Of a DNA stretch of 64,000 nt, positions 1-10,956 are shown piece by piece (position 1 is the first letter of the stretch; every line of letters begins with the position of its first letter). The stretch spans positions 1,644,950 to 1,708,949 of the forward strand of contig SCFE01000074.1 of NCBI GenBank assembly GCA_004352715.1, read 5' to 3'. The DNA comes from Hofstenia miamia (Eukaryota > Xenacoelomorpha > Acoela). A program made the position numbers and the translations under genes. The notes below the pieces were generated by a model that had not been told where the DNA came from, did no database searches, and saw only the letters and a program-made list of their open reading frames with translations.

Positions 1-27
1 TAATTAGGGTGGAGTGAAAAAATTTTT

Positions 28-268
28 ACTTGATAATTGCCATGCCACCCCTCTAGAAACTTGCCAAATAGACTAAAACTGACTTTTGGTAAGTTTGGTT
101 AAGTAGGCATCAGAACCCGGCCACCTACTCGAGGCTAAGCGTCACGGAACGGTCAAATTTCTGAACTTACACATAACTAATGAACCATAGCTCACAGAAA
201 GATGATTTTTGGCTCAAAAGATGTGGAATTGCCATATTTCTATCAACCAACTCATTTCAGAGCTAATG
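28..268 (+). repeat. Left arm of long terminal inverted repeat
   Basis: This segment matches the reverse complement of 4628-4883. Shared landmarks, in order, are CTTGATAATT, CCCTCTAGAAA, a stretch around ACTGACTTTTGGTAAG, AAGTAGGCATCAG, TTTCTGAACTTAC, GGCTCAAAAGATGTGGAATT and CTCATTTCAG. Confidence 0.85.
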
Positions 269-810
269 AAATTAAACTTAAGAATTAAAAGAGTTCTAAA
301 AAATGCTGAAAAGAGCTAAGGAATTGAATAAGAATTGGAAGAGTACTGGCTGTCTAAATATAGACAAGTCAGTATAGTAGAAAGCCATAGTATATAAAAG
401 AAACCTATAATGTTATATAATATTATATCAGAAAGTCATCCAAATAAACTAAATGCACTATTTTGTATCTAATCTTTAATAATAGATATAAGTCATTACA
501 GTATAACCCAAATTGCTGCATTAGTTATAGGATTATTATTGAGTATTTGTAAATTAAAGCTGATAGCATGCTGACAAGAAAATGATTTAACAAGTGAGAT
601 ATGCACACAACTATTAAAAATTGATGACGCAGCAACTACTTTTACTGCCAAGAAGTAATTTACTGCTGGTCAACTTTCATCAAAAAGAAATGTAATTAAA
701 AGACTAATGTTGGAAAAAATTAGCACATAAAAGAAGCAGCAACAAAAATTGCAAAAGGAATTATTGAAATTTTTATTTTTTGTACAGTTTATCCATCTTC
801 TAAATCATAT

Positions 811-2244
811 ATGTTGGATTTAGTGGAAACATTGAACCAATTGGTCAAATATCCTAAAGCTAAACGAATACAAACTTCCCATGAAAAATTTAAAAAATTT
901 GCCGAAAACTCTGAGACCCTTTTAGATATTTTTTGCAATGATGATCAACGAAGACGTGAGATTGAAATATCTTTTCAGCTAAAAATGACTGGAGTGGAAT
1001 ATGAGTCATAGTTAGACAACCAGGAGAATTTTATTTGTCTCATTTTTCTCCAGAATCTGGAACTGGTTTAAGGATTGTCTCAGCCATAATGATGTGATTA
1101 AAGATACAGATCTGGCTGGAAAACTAACCATTATTGGAAGTGATGGAACTCCTACTATGACAGGGGTACATAATGGAGCTATTCGAAATTTGGAAGAGTT
1201 GTTGCATAAACCTCTACAGTGGGTCATTTGTCTCTTACATTGTGTGGAGTTGTCATTTCGTCATATCTTCATGGATATCGATGGCACAACAAAGTCGCTT
1301 GATAAGTTCTCTGGATCTATCGGCGGTAGCATTGCTGGAAGTGTGTCGGAGTAGGAGGTGGTCAACTTCAATCCAATAAGAAATCCAATTTTTCCATGCT
1401 TACCAAATGAAGTTGTTGATAACCTTAGTTCTGATCAGTATTATGCTTACCGAATTTGCTGGTGTGTAATACTTGGAAAGTTGATGAAAATATACAGTAC
1501 CTGGACATTGGACCTCTGTATCATGCAAGATTGTTAACATTAGGATCTCGAATATTACGATATTATGTCTCACAAACCAATCCAACCAAACAGCTGGTCA
1601 CATTAACAGAGTTTTGCATTAGAGTTTATTTTCCAACATGATTCCAAATAAAGTTGACATGCTCTGTGACAGATGGAGCCCGCAACTTTTATGTCATAAT
1701 AGAAAGAGTCAATAAATTTCCCAGCCAAAAAATCAAAGACAGAGCACTGGAAGTATTGCAACGTAATTCATACTTTGCTCATCATGAAAATATTTTTTTG
1801 GGAATGCTGGGTAACAGTGATGCATAGATAAGAACCCCGGCAGTGAACAAAATTATGCAGGTTCGAAATGACATCAGACTTCAGAAAGTAGTTGAAACAC
1901 CCATTGTTCGAAGATCTGTGATTCCAAATGTCAACACAAAAGCAAAGCAATATTATCTTATGACAATCCTTAATGAAATTAGAGTGCCACCTTCTATACA
2001 GCAATTAAGTGATGAAGAGCTGAAGAAATTTAAAAGCTCTCTTTTGAAACTGCTTCACCAATGTCATAATCAAGCAGTTGAACGGCATGTAAAGATTGTC
2101 ACTGAAGCAGCCACAAGAGAAGCGTCATTTGAAAAGAGAGATGGGTTTATGAGACAAAAAATCCGATCAAGTACATTGGTGAAAGAATTTAATAGCAAGA
2201 CACAATTTCCTTCTACATACATGGCATGTAGAGTAAACTCTTAG
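811..2244 (+). pseudogene. Decayed ORF of an uncharacterised transposase-like family
   Basis: Three collinear pieces in shifting frames read as one protein. The first (811-1011) has a segment like KFKKFAENSETLLDIFC. The second (1094-1354) carries GSDGT, then PLQWVICLLH and a DG-K-FSG-IG tail. A middle part with stops has LGSRILRYYVS and EFCIRVYFPT. The third (1843-2244) has a QAVERHVKIVTEA stretch ending near FNSKTQF. I recognise this order from hypothetical proteins in many invertebrate genomes, but know no assigned function. Its position between long inverted repeats suggests it encodes the mobilising protein of this element; that is inference. Frameshifts and stops make it a pseudogene. 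Confidence 0.7.
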
Positions 2245-2738
2245 TTTGGCTGGCATTAAATTTCATTGACAATTTACTTGTGAATTTTTAGAGCTTAAAG
2301 TTTATTTAAATTATATGGCTTCAATGAATCACCATTGACAAACATTTTTGTTGTAGTATTTTCTATGTTTAAATATTTGCTAATACATTGATCATGATAT
2401 AATTTCCTTATTTTATAGTGGTCTGTTAATGTGAAAATTGTAATGTTGTAGCAAGCATTTCTCAACAAACATGATATGGTGATAGCTTTAATGACAGGCT
2501 AGTGTATTTGCATTAACTCTAGTATCCAGTTGTAGTGGGAAAGTGTTTCAACACCTTTTCTACAGAGTTAGAGCTGCTGAAACTTCCATTCTTTGCATAT
2601 CAAAAGTTACAGTATATTAAGAGTATTTCAACATTAGACTTAATGTTTTGTCATTTGTTGATTTCTTTTATTAATTTTTTTCTTATGGTATGACTTTACA
2701 AAAAATTGTTTTACACAAAGACAATGACGTTGTAGCTA

Positions 2739-4309
2739 TAATAATAATAATCAATGACTTTATTTAGCCGCTGAAGGCATACACAACAAGAAATAAAAAC
2801 AAGTCAAGTTTTACGGCAGCGAGGACAGTCACATGAGATGAAATAGGAGCAAATGGAAGAGTAGGCGAAGTTGGAGAAGGGCTCAGCAAAGAGGAAAGCC
2901 ATCAAAGATTTCTTGAAGCTCGGTGGCGGAGAAAAGAAATCAATCGCTGTTGGAGGGTTGCAAGTCAAGATGTAATTAGCAGCAGTACAAGCACGATTGA
3001 AAAACGAGTGAAGGGTGCGATGTTTCTTTGTACGGCGAATGGAGAAGGTGACAACATCATCAGAGCGAGTGCAGCAGGAATTAGAGAACTGAATGAAATC
3101 AAAAGGATCAAGATCCAATTTGCGAGTCAGTAGTCGATTGAACAGAAGGAGATCACAGGCATGGAAGTAGAGTGACAGCGGGAGAGTGGAGAATTTCAGC
3201 AGAGCGTCTTTATAGTCCAAAGAGGAAATCCATTTGAAAGCGCGTTTCTGGAAACGTTCCATGGAGTGGAACAAAGCACGAGAAGGCCACCAACAAGGAG
3301 ACNNGAGGAATGGACTTGAACAAAGAGAGCTTCACAGTGGACGAGGTATTAAAAGGAACATTACGGAAAAGGGCAAATAGCGAGGAATTAGCTTTGCGGA
3401 GACGCAAAGACACATGTCCAGTCCAATTTAAGTTTGCAGCAAGTTGAACTCCAAGATGAGTGTGATGAGGCGCAAAGTTCACAGGTAGAGGCAAATCAGT
3501 AGGGGGAGCCACAGAAAAGGAAATACCACATGTCTTGGTAGTGCTAAAATCAAGATGGTTGACAGAGGACCAAGTAGACAAGTGCTCAAGATCAGAAAAA
3601 ATGTTCGAAGCAAAAGACCAACCAAAATCAAAAATCGCAGTGTCGTCGACATACAGCAGGCAAGACGAGTTGAGAACAGAATGGGGGAGGTCGTTAATGG
3701 CAACGAGGAAGAAAAGAACAGCAAACACTGAGCCTTGAGGGGCACCACTAGTAACGGGGACAGGAGAAGAGATAGACGAGTTGATTTTGACACACTGGTG
3801 ACGATTGGTCAGGTAAGACTGGAACAGTTTGATGAAATCCACATCAAAACCAAATACACGTAACTTGTCAAGCAGAATGGAATGAGGGAGGCGATCAAAC
3901 GCTTTTGAGATGTCAAGAAAGATAATACAACCAGGATCATTACTATCAGAGTGAAAGTAGCAGTTTTCGATCAGAGTGAGCAGGTTGTTAATCGTAGAGC
4001 GACCAGGAAGGTTGCCATGCTGAGAAGAAGAGATGAGGTGACGAATTTTTGGAAATACATAACGAAAAACAAGGCGTTCAAAGATGATAGACAGTCGAGA
4101 TAGAATAGCTATTGGGCGGTAGGACGTAACCTGCGAGGAGGGAAGCTGATTAGATTTTAACAGCGGAGAAATCCAAGATGTCTTCCAACAGGCGGGATAG
4201 CGCTTAGTGGAGCAAATGAAGGAGTAAAGATGCTTTAAATGGATAGAAAGCGTGGAGGAGGTTTCATGAATTACAAAGGAACATTTTTTTAATATTCGTC
4301 GCAAAAGTT
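2739..4309 (-). mobile_element. 5'-truncated non-LTR retrotransposon (reverse transcriptase, (ATT)n tail)
   Basis: Read on the minus strand, the element enters in the RT domain and ends with a (TAA/ATT) repeat after a near-canonical AATAAAG signal. The RT shows SKAFDRLPHSILL, SGAPQGSV and the catalytic YVDD box. The C-terminal region ends in a CDCPRCRKT motif. There is no endonuclease, so the copy is truncated at its 5' end. The flanks share an imperfect ~11-base repeat (TAGCTATAATA at 3' side, TAGCTGTAATA at 5' side), consistent with target-primed integration into the surrounding DNA transposon. Two N at 3303-3304 mark an assembly seam near a frame change. Confidence 0.85.
2804..4304 (-). 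pseudogene. Reverse transcriptase ORF of the nested non-LTR element
   Basis: Two overlapping reading frames (4304 to 3210 and 3274 to 2804) form one RT plus C-terminal region, broken by a frame change close to the N at 3303. The fingers/palm motifs are clear (FLDISKAFDRL, GAPQGS, YVDD). The tail runs from FHSMERFQKRAFKW to SYFISCDCPRCRKT. The same C-terminal region recurs at 4884-5593 and 14888-15596, showing a multicopy family. It lacks the endonuclease and the RT N-terminus, so it is not autonomous. Confidence 0.8.
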
Positions 4310-4627
4310 TAGCTGTAATAAAAGATACACTATTTCTTCACAAAACGGTTGTACATATTTTGTATTTCTTGGCTGACTGCTCCAAAAGTCAAAATTTGCA
4401 TTTAAAGTGTACATAATTTCTTTGGTTTCAAATTGATTGTCCTGTTTCCGGTAATCAAGTTGTTAAGTAGCAACAGTGTTATGGAGGAGTAATTTAGTTT
4501 AATTAATTGAAAAATGAAATAGTCTTTAAGAGATGATGGTTTTAGTAGCAAATATAATAATATAGCTCGCTGTGTGAATATATTGCTTGAACAATTATAC
4601 ATTTTTATGCAAAAATTTGTTTTTTTC

Positions 4628-4883
4628 CATTAGCCCTGAAATGAGTTCATTTACATAAAAAAAGTGCACTTAGATGAGATAGAAACAATTCCACATCTTT
4701 TGAGCCAAAAATAATCTTTCTGTGAGCTAAGGTTCATCAGTTATTCGTAAGTTCAGAAATTTGAACTTTCCGTGATCTTTAACCTCGGGTAGGCGGCCGG
4801 GTGCTGATGCCTACTTAACCAAACTTACCAAAAGTCAGTTTTAGTCTATTTCTAGAGGGATAGCATGGTAATTATCAAGAAAA
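4628..4883 (-). repeat. Right arm of long terminal inverted repeat
   Basis: Reverse complement of the repeat at 28-268. The divergence between arms is low but not zero (for example CACCCGGCCGCC against AACCCGGCCACC), so insertion was not very recent. Confidence 0.85.
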
Positions 4884-5593
4884 CTCTTTGCCATCTTCCG
4901 CAATATTCACTTTCATTCCACAGCTGCAGTGAAACTCTCTTTGTTTAAGTCCATTCCTCGCGCCATTCTTCTCTACGCTTCTACCTGTTGGTGGCTTTCT
5001 TGTTCCTTGTTCCACTCTATGGAATTCTTCCAGAAACGTGGCTTCAAATCAATCTCTCCCTTGCCATATAAAGAAGCTCTCCCACTGTCGTTCTATTTCC
5101 ATGCTTGTGATCTCCTCCTGTTCAATCACTTGTTCATTCACAAATTGTGTAACATCAGTCAGTAGTTGTTATTTATCGGCCAGCTCACGCGCTTTTCATG
5201 TTTACTAGTGATTAGTTGTTTTCATGTTTGTACATATTGTAAATACGCATTGTATATAAGACACACCAAAGCATCTGTAAATAGAGAAATAAGCTCAGTA
5301 AAATTGTGTTCTCTTGTTACTAAGTTGGAATCACTGTTGCTCTAGTCAATGTTCACCTCAGTGACATTCTGCTTTGACATTAAGTCCTCTGGCATAGTTC
5401 TCTCTAGATTAAACCCAGTGATTCTACAATTGGACCTTGATCCATTTGATTTCATTAAGTACTCTAATCCACTCACTCTGATGATGTTGTCACATTCCCC
5501 ATTCATTGTCCCAAGAAACATCGTACCCTTCATTCGTGCTTGTATTGCTGCTAATTACAACTTGACTCTCAACCCTCTAATAGCCATTGATGT
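4884..5593 (+). mobile_element. Non-LTR 3' fragment, split by a solo LTR
   Basis: It carries the C-terminal coding region of the same family as 2739-4309 (KSIPRAILLYAS, FFQKRGFKSISPL, YFHACDLLLFNHL). It is interrupted at 5147 and resumes at 5429 with LDLDPFDFIKYSN through the AANYNLT-NP-IAID segment. Comparison with the intact order at 15150-15400 shows the interruption is exactly the solo LTR. The upstream part is cut off by the inverted-repeat transposon. Confidence 0.8.
5148..5428 (+). mobile_element. Solo LTR with TG...CA ends and 4-bp target duplication
   Basis: It begins TGTAACATC and ends GATTCTACA, and is flanked by ATTG on both sides. An intact related copy of the disrupted non-LTR element has a single CAAATTGGA at this point, which confirms the insertion. 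The interior has a TATA-like TGTATATAAG and an A-rich GAGAAATAAG that could be promoter and polyadenylation signals. A second copy lies at 58041-58322 on the other strand. No internal gag-pol region is present, so it is a product of LTR-LTR recombination. Confidence 0.85.
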
Positions 5594-5594
5594 C

Positions 5595-7190
5595 AGAGCT
5601 TGGCAAGGTATAGATATTGATTCGAACCATGACGATGATCATGGATCTCCTGCCTCTTACTAGAAAGGGTGTATTCAAAAGATTGTCAGAGTGAAACATG
5701 ATGGGGTGCCTGAAAATAAAGCCAGACCTAAGCCAATAGAGTTCATTAAGCACAAGTGTTTAAAGAGTCTACTAAGGATGAAGCTACAAAGGCATTTATT
5801 GATAAGCTGGATCTATCCGCACATGAAATCTCGGGGTTGAATTGCCAACCAAGTTTCACAGAGGTTCAAATGGCTATAGATTTGTTAAAACTGCATAAAG
5901 CTCCAAGTTGCAACAGGCTTGAAGGGGGCAGTGCACTTATTGAATGCCTTACAGAAGACTTTGCAGAAGTATTTAGTGCGGAGAGGAGTGGTGTGATGCA
6001 GAAGTTATCTTGCATAAAAAGGGTTCTAGGTCGGACCCTAATGATTACCGCACCATTTTCCTATTGAATGTCAAAAGAAAAATCTTTGCAAAAATTCTGT
6101 ATAGAATTCATGTCTATGGAAAGAAAATTGAAGTCGCGTCAGAGTTTAAGTACTTAGGCTCTATTATCAGCACTGCTGGGTCAGCCCTCTCTGAAGCCAG
6201 AAATCGGGGCAATTGTGCTGTTGGCAAAATATTGAGGCATTGGCGAGTAGCAGACATCAGAATGCATTTGGCAAAGCACTATCTTACCTTCTCTTACGAG
6301 GCGTTATGATACCCACTCTAACCTATGTGTGTGAGACGTGAGCAGAAACTGCTAGGGAAATGGAGATGCTTGAGGCTTCCATGAACACTTGTAAAAGGGT
6401 CTCTAGTGGTCTCTCACTCTGGGATAGATTAACAACGGAAAAAATTTCACGGACTTATGCCTTTCCACCAAGTGCGCACAATAGTAGGATGTAAGCGCTT
6501 AGTTTTTGTAAGCCAGATAATGTCGCACAGTGAAAGCAAAACTAGAAATCAACCCTCTGAGTTAGCAATGACCAAAGCATCAATGGTAATAGCCACATCG
6601 TGAGTGCATGGAGAAGTCAGTGCAGGGCAAAGTGGTTGGCACTAGATGTACTCTGTTTAATGGACGTTACTCTGGGGAGTCTCAGATATTTTCCACGATG
6701 ACCACATCATGCTTTAGGGATAAGAAAGGTAGTGAAGTAATTCACAAGTTTGCAGGTTTGATCAATGGTGACACGGAATTGATCCAAAAGAGATATTCTA
6801 GGGCGGTCTTCGCAATGGTGCCAAGGCTTACACATGCCAGTACGGGACACCTATGGTGCACAGAGTGTGAGCATATGTTCTTAGAGCAGAAAGCTCTAAA
6901 TAATCATATCAGAGATGACCATATGCAGATCTCCAATAGGGAAGTGTACAGCGATTGCTGGAAGTGTATAGCAGAGGGCTGTTACAAATCATGCAAGAGT
7001 AAAGGTTGGTATTTACGGTACATTAAGATCTGTCATCCCAACCTTTTAGAGCATGTAGAGACAGGCAACATAGGAAGCCAACCCTGTATCCGAACCTTTT
7101 GACTTTGTGGCCATTTTGTAACCAGAGCTTCTGGACCAGAAAAGGTTGGAACCATCCGAGCTTTAACGGAAAAGATAAATATTCGGACTG
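5595..7190 (+). pseudogene. Broken non-LTR retrotransposon (endonuclease end, RT pieces, Cys/His tail)
   Basis: The order matches an L1-like/RTE-like ORF2 but with an internal deletion. An endonuclease end (VRAWQG-DIDSNHD) near 5595 is followed by RT N-terminal text (FTEVQMAIDLLKLHKAP) and KKGSRSDPNDYRTIFLL. The reading then jumps directly to the post-RT motif EFKYLGSIIST (6130-6180), so the catalytic core is missing. After LTYVCET the frame breaks. A tail at 6800-6930 has C-TECEHMF and HIRDDH, a C2H2-like pattern seen at the ends of several non-LTR ORFs. The element differs from the YVDD family next to it. Confidence 0.7.
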
Positions 7191-7513
7191 TTTGACATGT
7201 TTTGTTTGTAGAAGAGCGAAAAATAAAACTTCTTTTGCAAACTCAATAAATCAAAAATATTTATTTGTAAATGAGTTTCAAATTGAAAGAAAAAAAGCAT
7301 AGTCAAAGGTGTATGTAACATCACAATTGTGAGCAAAGACAAAATCAAATCAGTTATCACATAGGAATGCTCTGCACAAGGGATTAGCATTTTGGGGAAG
7401 TTTAGCAATTGAAAGTAATATCAGACAATTGCTAAAATTGTAATATGCTGAGATACTGGAGTACGTGAGTGGATTAAGTGTCAGGACAATTGGTTTTCTT
7501 GCGACATACAAAA

Positions 7514-8230
7514 TGAAATAATTAGACACTATTGCAAAAGCTGTTTAGCAGAAACTTTCCTCAGAGATTCTGTTGCTTGGCCGATTTTACACAAGATATA
7601 AATGACCACGAAAAGGTGGTGGTCTTGTTCCGAGTTGTTAAAACAGACTTCGTCATACATGAAAATTTCGGTAAATCAATTGCATTTAATTATGTGGCTA
7701 TTCGGCTCAGCAGTATTTGAAAAATTCCATGAACTATTTTGATGGTGCTTTGAACATGAGTGGAGCATCCACTGGCGCCCAAGCACAGCTCATTAAGGAA
7801 TTTCCGTCGCCAAATGCATGCAATGTGCGAATCACACCCAACATCTTTGTTTACATAAGTTTGCCATTATTGGAAAGTCAATGGAATTCATGAGACAAGT
7901 TGTCTTCTTCATCAAGAAATATGGTAAGAGATTTCAACATTACAAAGATATCTGTAATAAAATTGAATCTAGCTTAGATAATGGTTTCTTCAAATTTTTC
8001 AACTGACGGCTGTCTGTCCAACAAGATGGGTTATTCGCATAAAAAGAATTTCATCATTTACACAGAATCAATGTGCAATCAGGAATTCTGAAAATATTGA
8101 TATGGTTGTGGGCTTACATGTTTCATTAGAAATATTTCAACCCTGTGATTTTTTACTACCAAACGTAAGTCAGAAAAATTCAATGGCTAGTGTAAATAAT
8201 GCTTTTATATTGATGAAAGATCGGCATAAA
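7514..8230 (+). pseudogene. hAT-type transposase remnant (DUF4371 / ZMYM1-like)
   Basis: Collinear hallmarks lie in different frames: ADFTQDINDHEKVVVLFR followed by DFVIHENF (7575-7670), DGALNMSG with STGAQ (7745-7785), a stretch like HKFAIIGKSMEFMRQVVFF with KRFQHYKDI (7835-7950), and CPTRWVIRIKRI (8014-8050). These match the order of the DUF4371 domain in hAT-derived proteins (aDetqDi, DGAsNMsG, CptRW). Stops and frameshifts separate the pieces, so it is inactive. Terminal repeats were not found. Confidence 0.75.
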
Positions 8231-9861
8231 TAAATAACGCTGACACATAATTTGATGAAAAATAAAATAATGATTTATTCAGAGAATTCCATAATCTCTG
8301 TGGTCCTCAAGAAACTCACATGAAGTGTCTTCCAACGTGGGGATTCAACACATTACCATCATTCGCACAAAGACAAATGCCATTTTCCGTATTTTAGTGC
8401 GCTAGATAGAATAAAAAACTATTGATAATAGATTTGACAATCCCTTATAGAGATGTATGAAGTTGAGATAGCGTTGGGTGTTTGTCCAATTGACAAACAT
8501 CATGGTGACAGTATTGATTTGAACAAATTGTGTAGCAATTTCACATCAAAAACTAATGAACGCAGAAAAGATTTTTCTACATACGAAGTGTAAGACATAC
8601 TTTATTACTATATTTGAACTTGATATACAATTACAATATACGTTTCCATTAAGAATGGTATGAACATTGAGAATACATTCGTTGCATTTTATACATTTTA
8701 ATGATAATATTATTCAAAAAACATTAATATTTTAACCTTACCATATATAAAGACATTTTATCAATATAAATTGTTTTCGTATAGTCCAATTACAACGTAT
8801 TAAATTGGTGTGTACTTCATACAATTTTTCAGGATCCTCCCGAGCCTCCTAAATTTTTATTGAGGAATTACTGAAAAGTGAAGGTTCATTAATCGTATAT
8901 ACACTAACTATCATCTAATATAATGATTGATTACGATATTGATACAGGAGTATTGCAAACATGTAATTCAATACAGGATGATCTTTTATTAAAAAACCTC
9001 TTTCATATTTCTGCATTATGTGCTTAGTTATTGTAATAGCTTAAACTATACAATATGTACAAACAGTTCTCATGAACCAAAAGCAATTTCCGTTCAGAAA
9101 CTTCATGCAATAAAAACCAAATCCACATTTTGCTAAAAAACATTGAGGGGGTTAAACACTATCAAATTTGTATGTCCAATATGTGGTAAACGAAATGCTT
9201 GCCGAATGCATGAGTGTAATATCCCCGGTAAACACGCCATCAAACCTCATATAATTGCAATTAAAGAAAATTAATTAAAGATTTTAGAAAAAGCATTAAA
9301 TTGTTCCTTCATCTATTCTGTATCAATATTGCTGTTTATTTACTATCACAGTGATTATTTAATAATAAATGTATCAAAAACGAGTGCTGAACAGATCATA
9401 GCCGATAAATTAATGTAAATTAGTTATATATAAAGCAGAAACTCCAACAGATGTTTGCTGTTTGTCGGATGAGTTTGATGAATGTTACATATGTTATCTG
9501 AAATAGCCCTAGGGTGATTTTATATAGTTCATTAATTTGAATTTAAGATGAATTGGAAATTGACTTAGAATAATTTGAAATTGACATTAATTTGAATTTG
9601 ACATAGGTTAATGTGAACTTGGATTAGATCAATTTGAAAGTAAAAACGTCTTGCAATAGCATATAAGGTAATTTTGATAGAGCGTAATGTAATTCAATAT
9701 CTACATTCTTTGATTTGAATATAACAAGTAATGTCTAGTTTGACTTTTAGACTAACCATACAAATGCTGAAGAGCAGCCGCATGATCAAGCAGTGAAGCA
9801 GCAGCAGTAGTTGTTGTTATTGTTGGAACACTAAAATTTACATTGACACACTTATTTTAAA
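8231..9861. other. AT-rich stretch without recognisable genes
   Basis: I see no long ORF, terminal repeats or RNA gene. A loosely repeated AATTTGAA/ATTGACAT pattern occurs around 9530-9640. The sequence looks like intergenic DNA or very old repeats. Confidence 0.5.
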
Positions 9862-10346
9862 TTAATATAACCTTGAATGTTCCTGTTCTGTAGTAACAGG
9901 ACCCCGCTTTTGTGCAACAGCAATTCCAACTTTTGTACCTTCGCCATTTGGTTTTCGATCTTTTGTAACCAATGACTTGTCTAAAAAATAATAAGAAATA
10001 TGAATTAAAGTTGAAACAACAGTTTGTTTTCATTGCATATATGCTTGCTAATTGTGCAGGTGTCAACGCAGCTTCAGACGGTGGTGTCGATATAGCAGGG
10101 GAAGAACATTTAGAACCAGGAGTAACTTGAGAAGATGGAGACAGTGAAGACAAGATACGTTCTTTTTTAGACATCGGCAGAAATCCAGATGTTGATAAAG
10201 GCCTACCATCCTTTGGACTTCCACTACTAATATACAGTTTAATACATAGCTATTATCGTTTGTTACCTTCTCGACAGTTTATCAAAGTCTGAACTCGGTG
10301 TTGATGTTTGAACATACAAAGGGGATAAAGCCGGGTCATTATCCAT
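9862..10346 (-). CDS. Small Ser/Pro-rich protein, three exons with two 40-nt introns
   Basis: Exons on the minus strand are 10346-10267, 10226-10021 and 9980-9862. They join in frame into 134 residues from ATG to TAA (405 nt). Both introns are exactly 40 nt and end in TAG; the first begins GTAACA and the second the weaker GTTGTT. The protein starts MDNDPALSPLYVQTSTPSS and is rich in Ser, Thr and Pro (SSLSPSSQVTPGSK). It ends in a charged segment (KSLVTKDRKPNGEGTKVG, then TTEQEHSR). There is no signal peptide or membrane segment, and it appears largely disordered. I do not recognise the family. Phase agreement across both introns is the main support. An upstream non-coding exon or a different last splice cannot be excluded. 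Confidence 0.55.
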
Positions 10347-10841
10347 GAAAAACTGAAATTTATATTCAAAAAATGAGTTATATAGACACTAACAAAAAAT
10401 ATATGCGAGTTTAACTCAGTTTTTTAAAAAAAATTGCAAGTTTAAGCATGGCGGCAGATTGTGTGTCCCATCCATATAATATTTAAATGCCTAGATAGAC
10501 TTTTTGCCCAATTTGCAATTGTAATATTCATTTTAAGAATGTATTACCAAATAGCAATCAGTCGTAGTTTATATTGTGTATAATGTATATAGATATAGAC
10601 ATATACATGTATATGTACATGTATACTCATCAATGATTTTATGTATAAGTATTATGAAGTGAACTTGTTGAAATAATATAATATTAAGCAATATTACTAA
10701 AACAATGATTGCTATATACAGAGACATGCATATGCAAGCAATTTTTTTCTAATCCGGTAAAATGTCATATATAATTGTAAACTAACTATTACTTTTTCCG
10801 TGCTAATTGAATTTTTGTGCATACACATTGGATTTGTTGGC

Positions 10842-10956
10842 ATGCAATTGAACTAATGTTCATTCAAATTGAACTAATGGTAATGCAAATTGAACTAATT
10901 GTAATGCAAATTTACCTAATGATAATGCAAATTGAACTAATGTTCGTGCAATTGGA
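10842..10956 (+). repeat. 21-bp tandem repeat, about 5.5 copies
   Basis: Units follow ATGCAAATTGAACTAATG plus three variable bases. Substitutions differ between copies, so this is an old degenerate minisatellite. Confidence 0.75.

Larger units (their letters stand above)
1..4883 (+). mobile_element. DNA transposon with ~250 bp terminal inverted repeats, interrupted by a non-LTR element
   Basis: The first ~270 bases reappear inverted at about 4628-4883 with only small differences, over a far longer stretch than usual for Tc1 or hAT elements. Between the arms lies a decayed ORF (811-2244) of a transposase-like family widespread in invertebrate genomes but, as far as I know, not functionally described. 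A 5'-truncated non-LTR retrotransposon sits inside (2739-4309). The right arm abuts, at about 4883, the interior of another non-LTR copy, so this element apparently landed in older repeat DNA. The left terminus may lie at or just outside the window edge, so no target duplication can be read. Family assignment remains open. Confidence 0.75.

Noticed and set aside
10560-10640. Palindromic ATATACATGTATATGTACATGTAT as a regulatory site
   Set aside because: It is simple alternating purine-pyrimidine sequence with no gene context.
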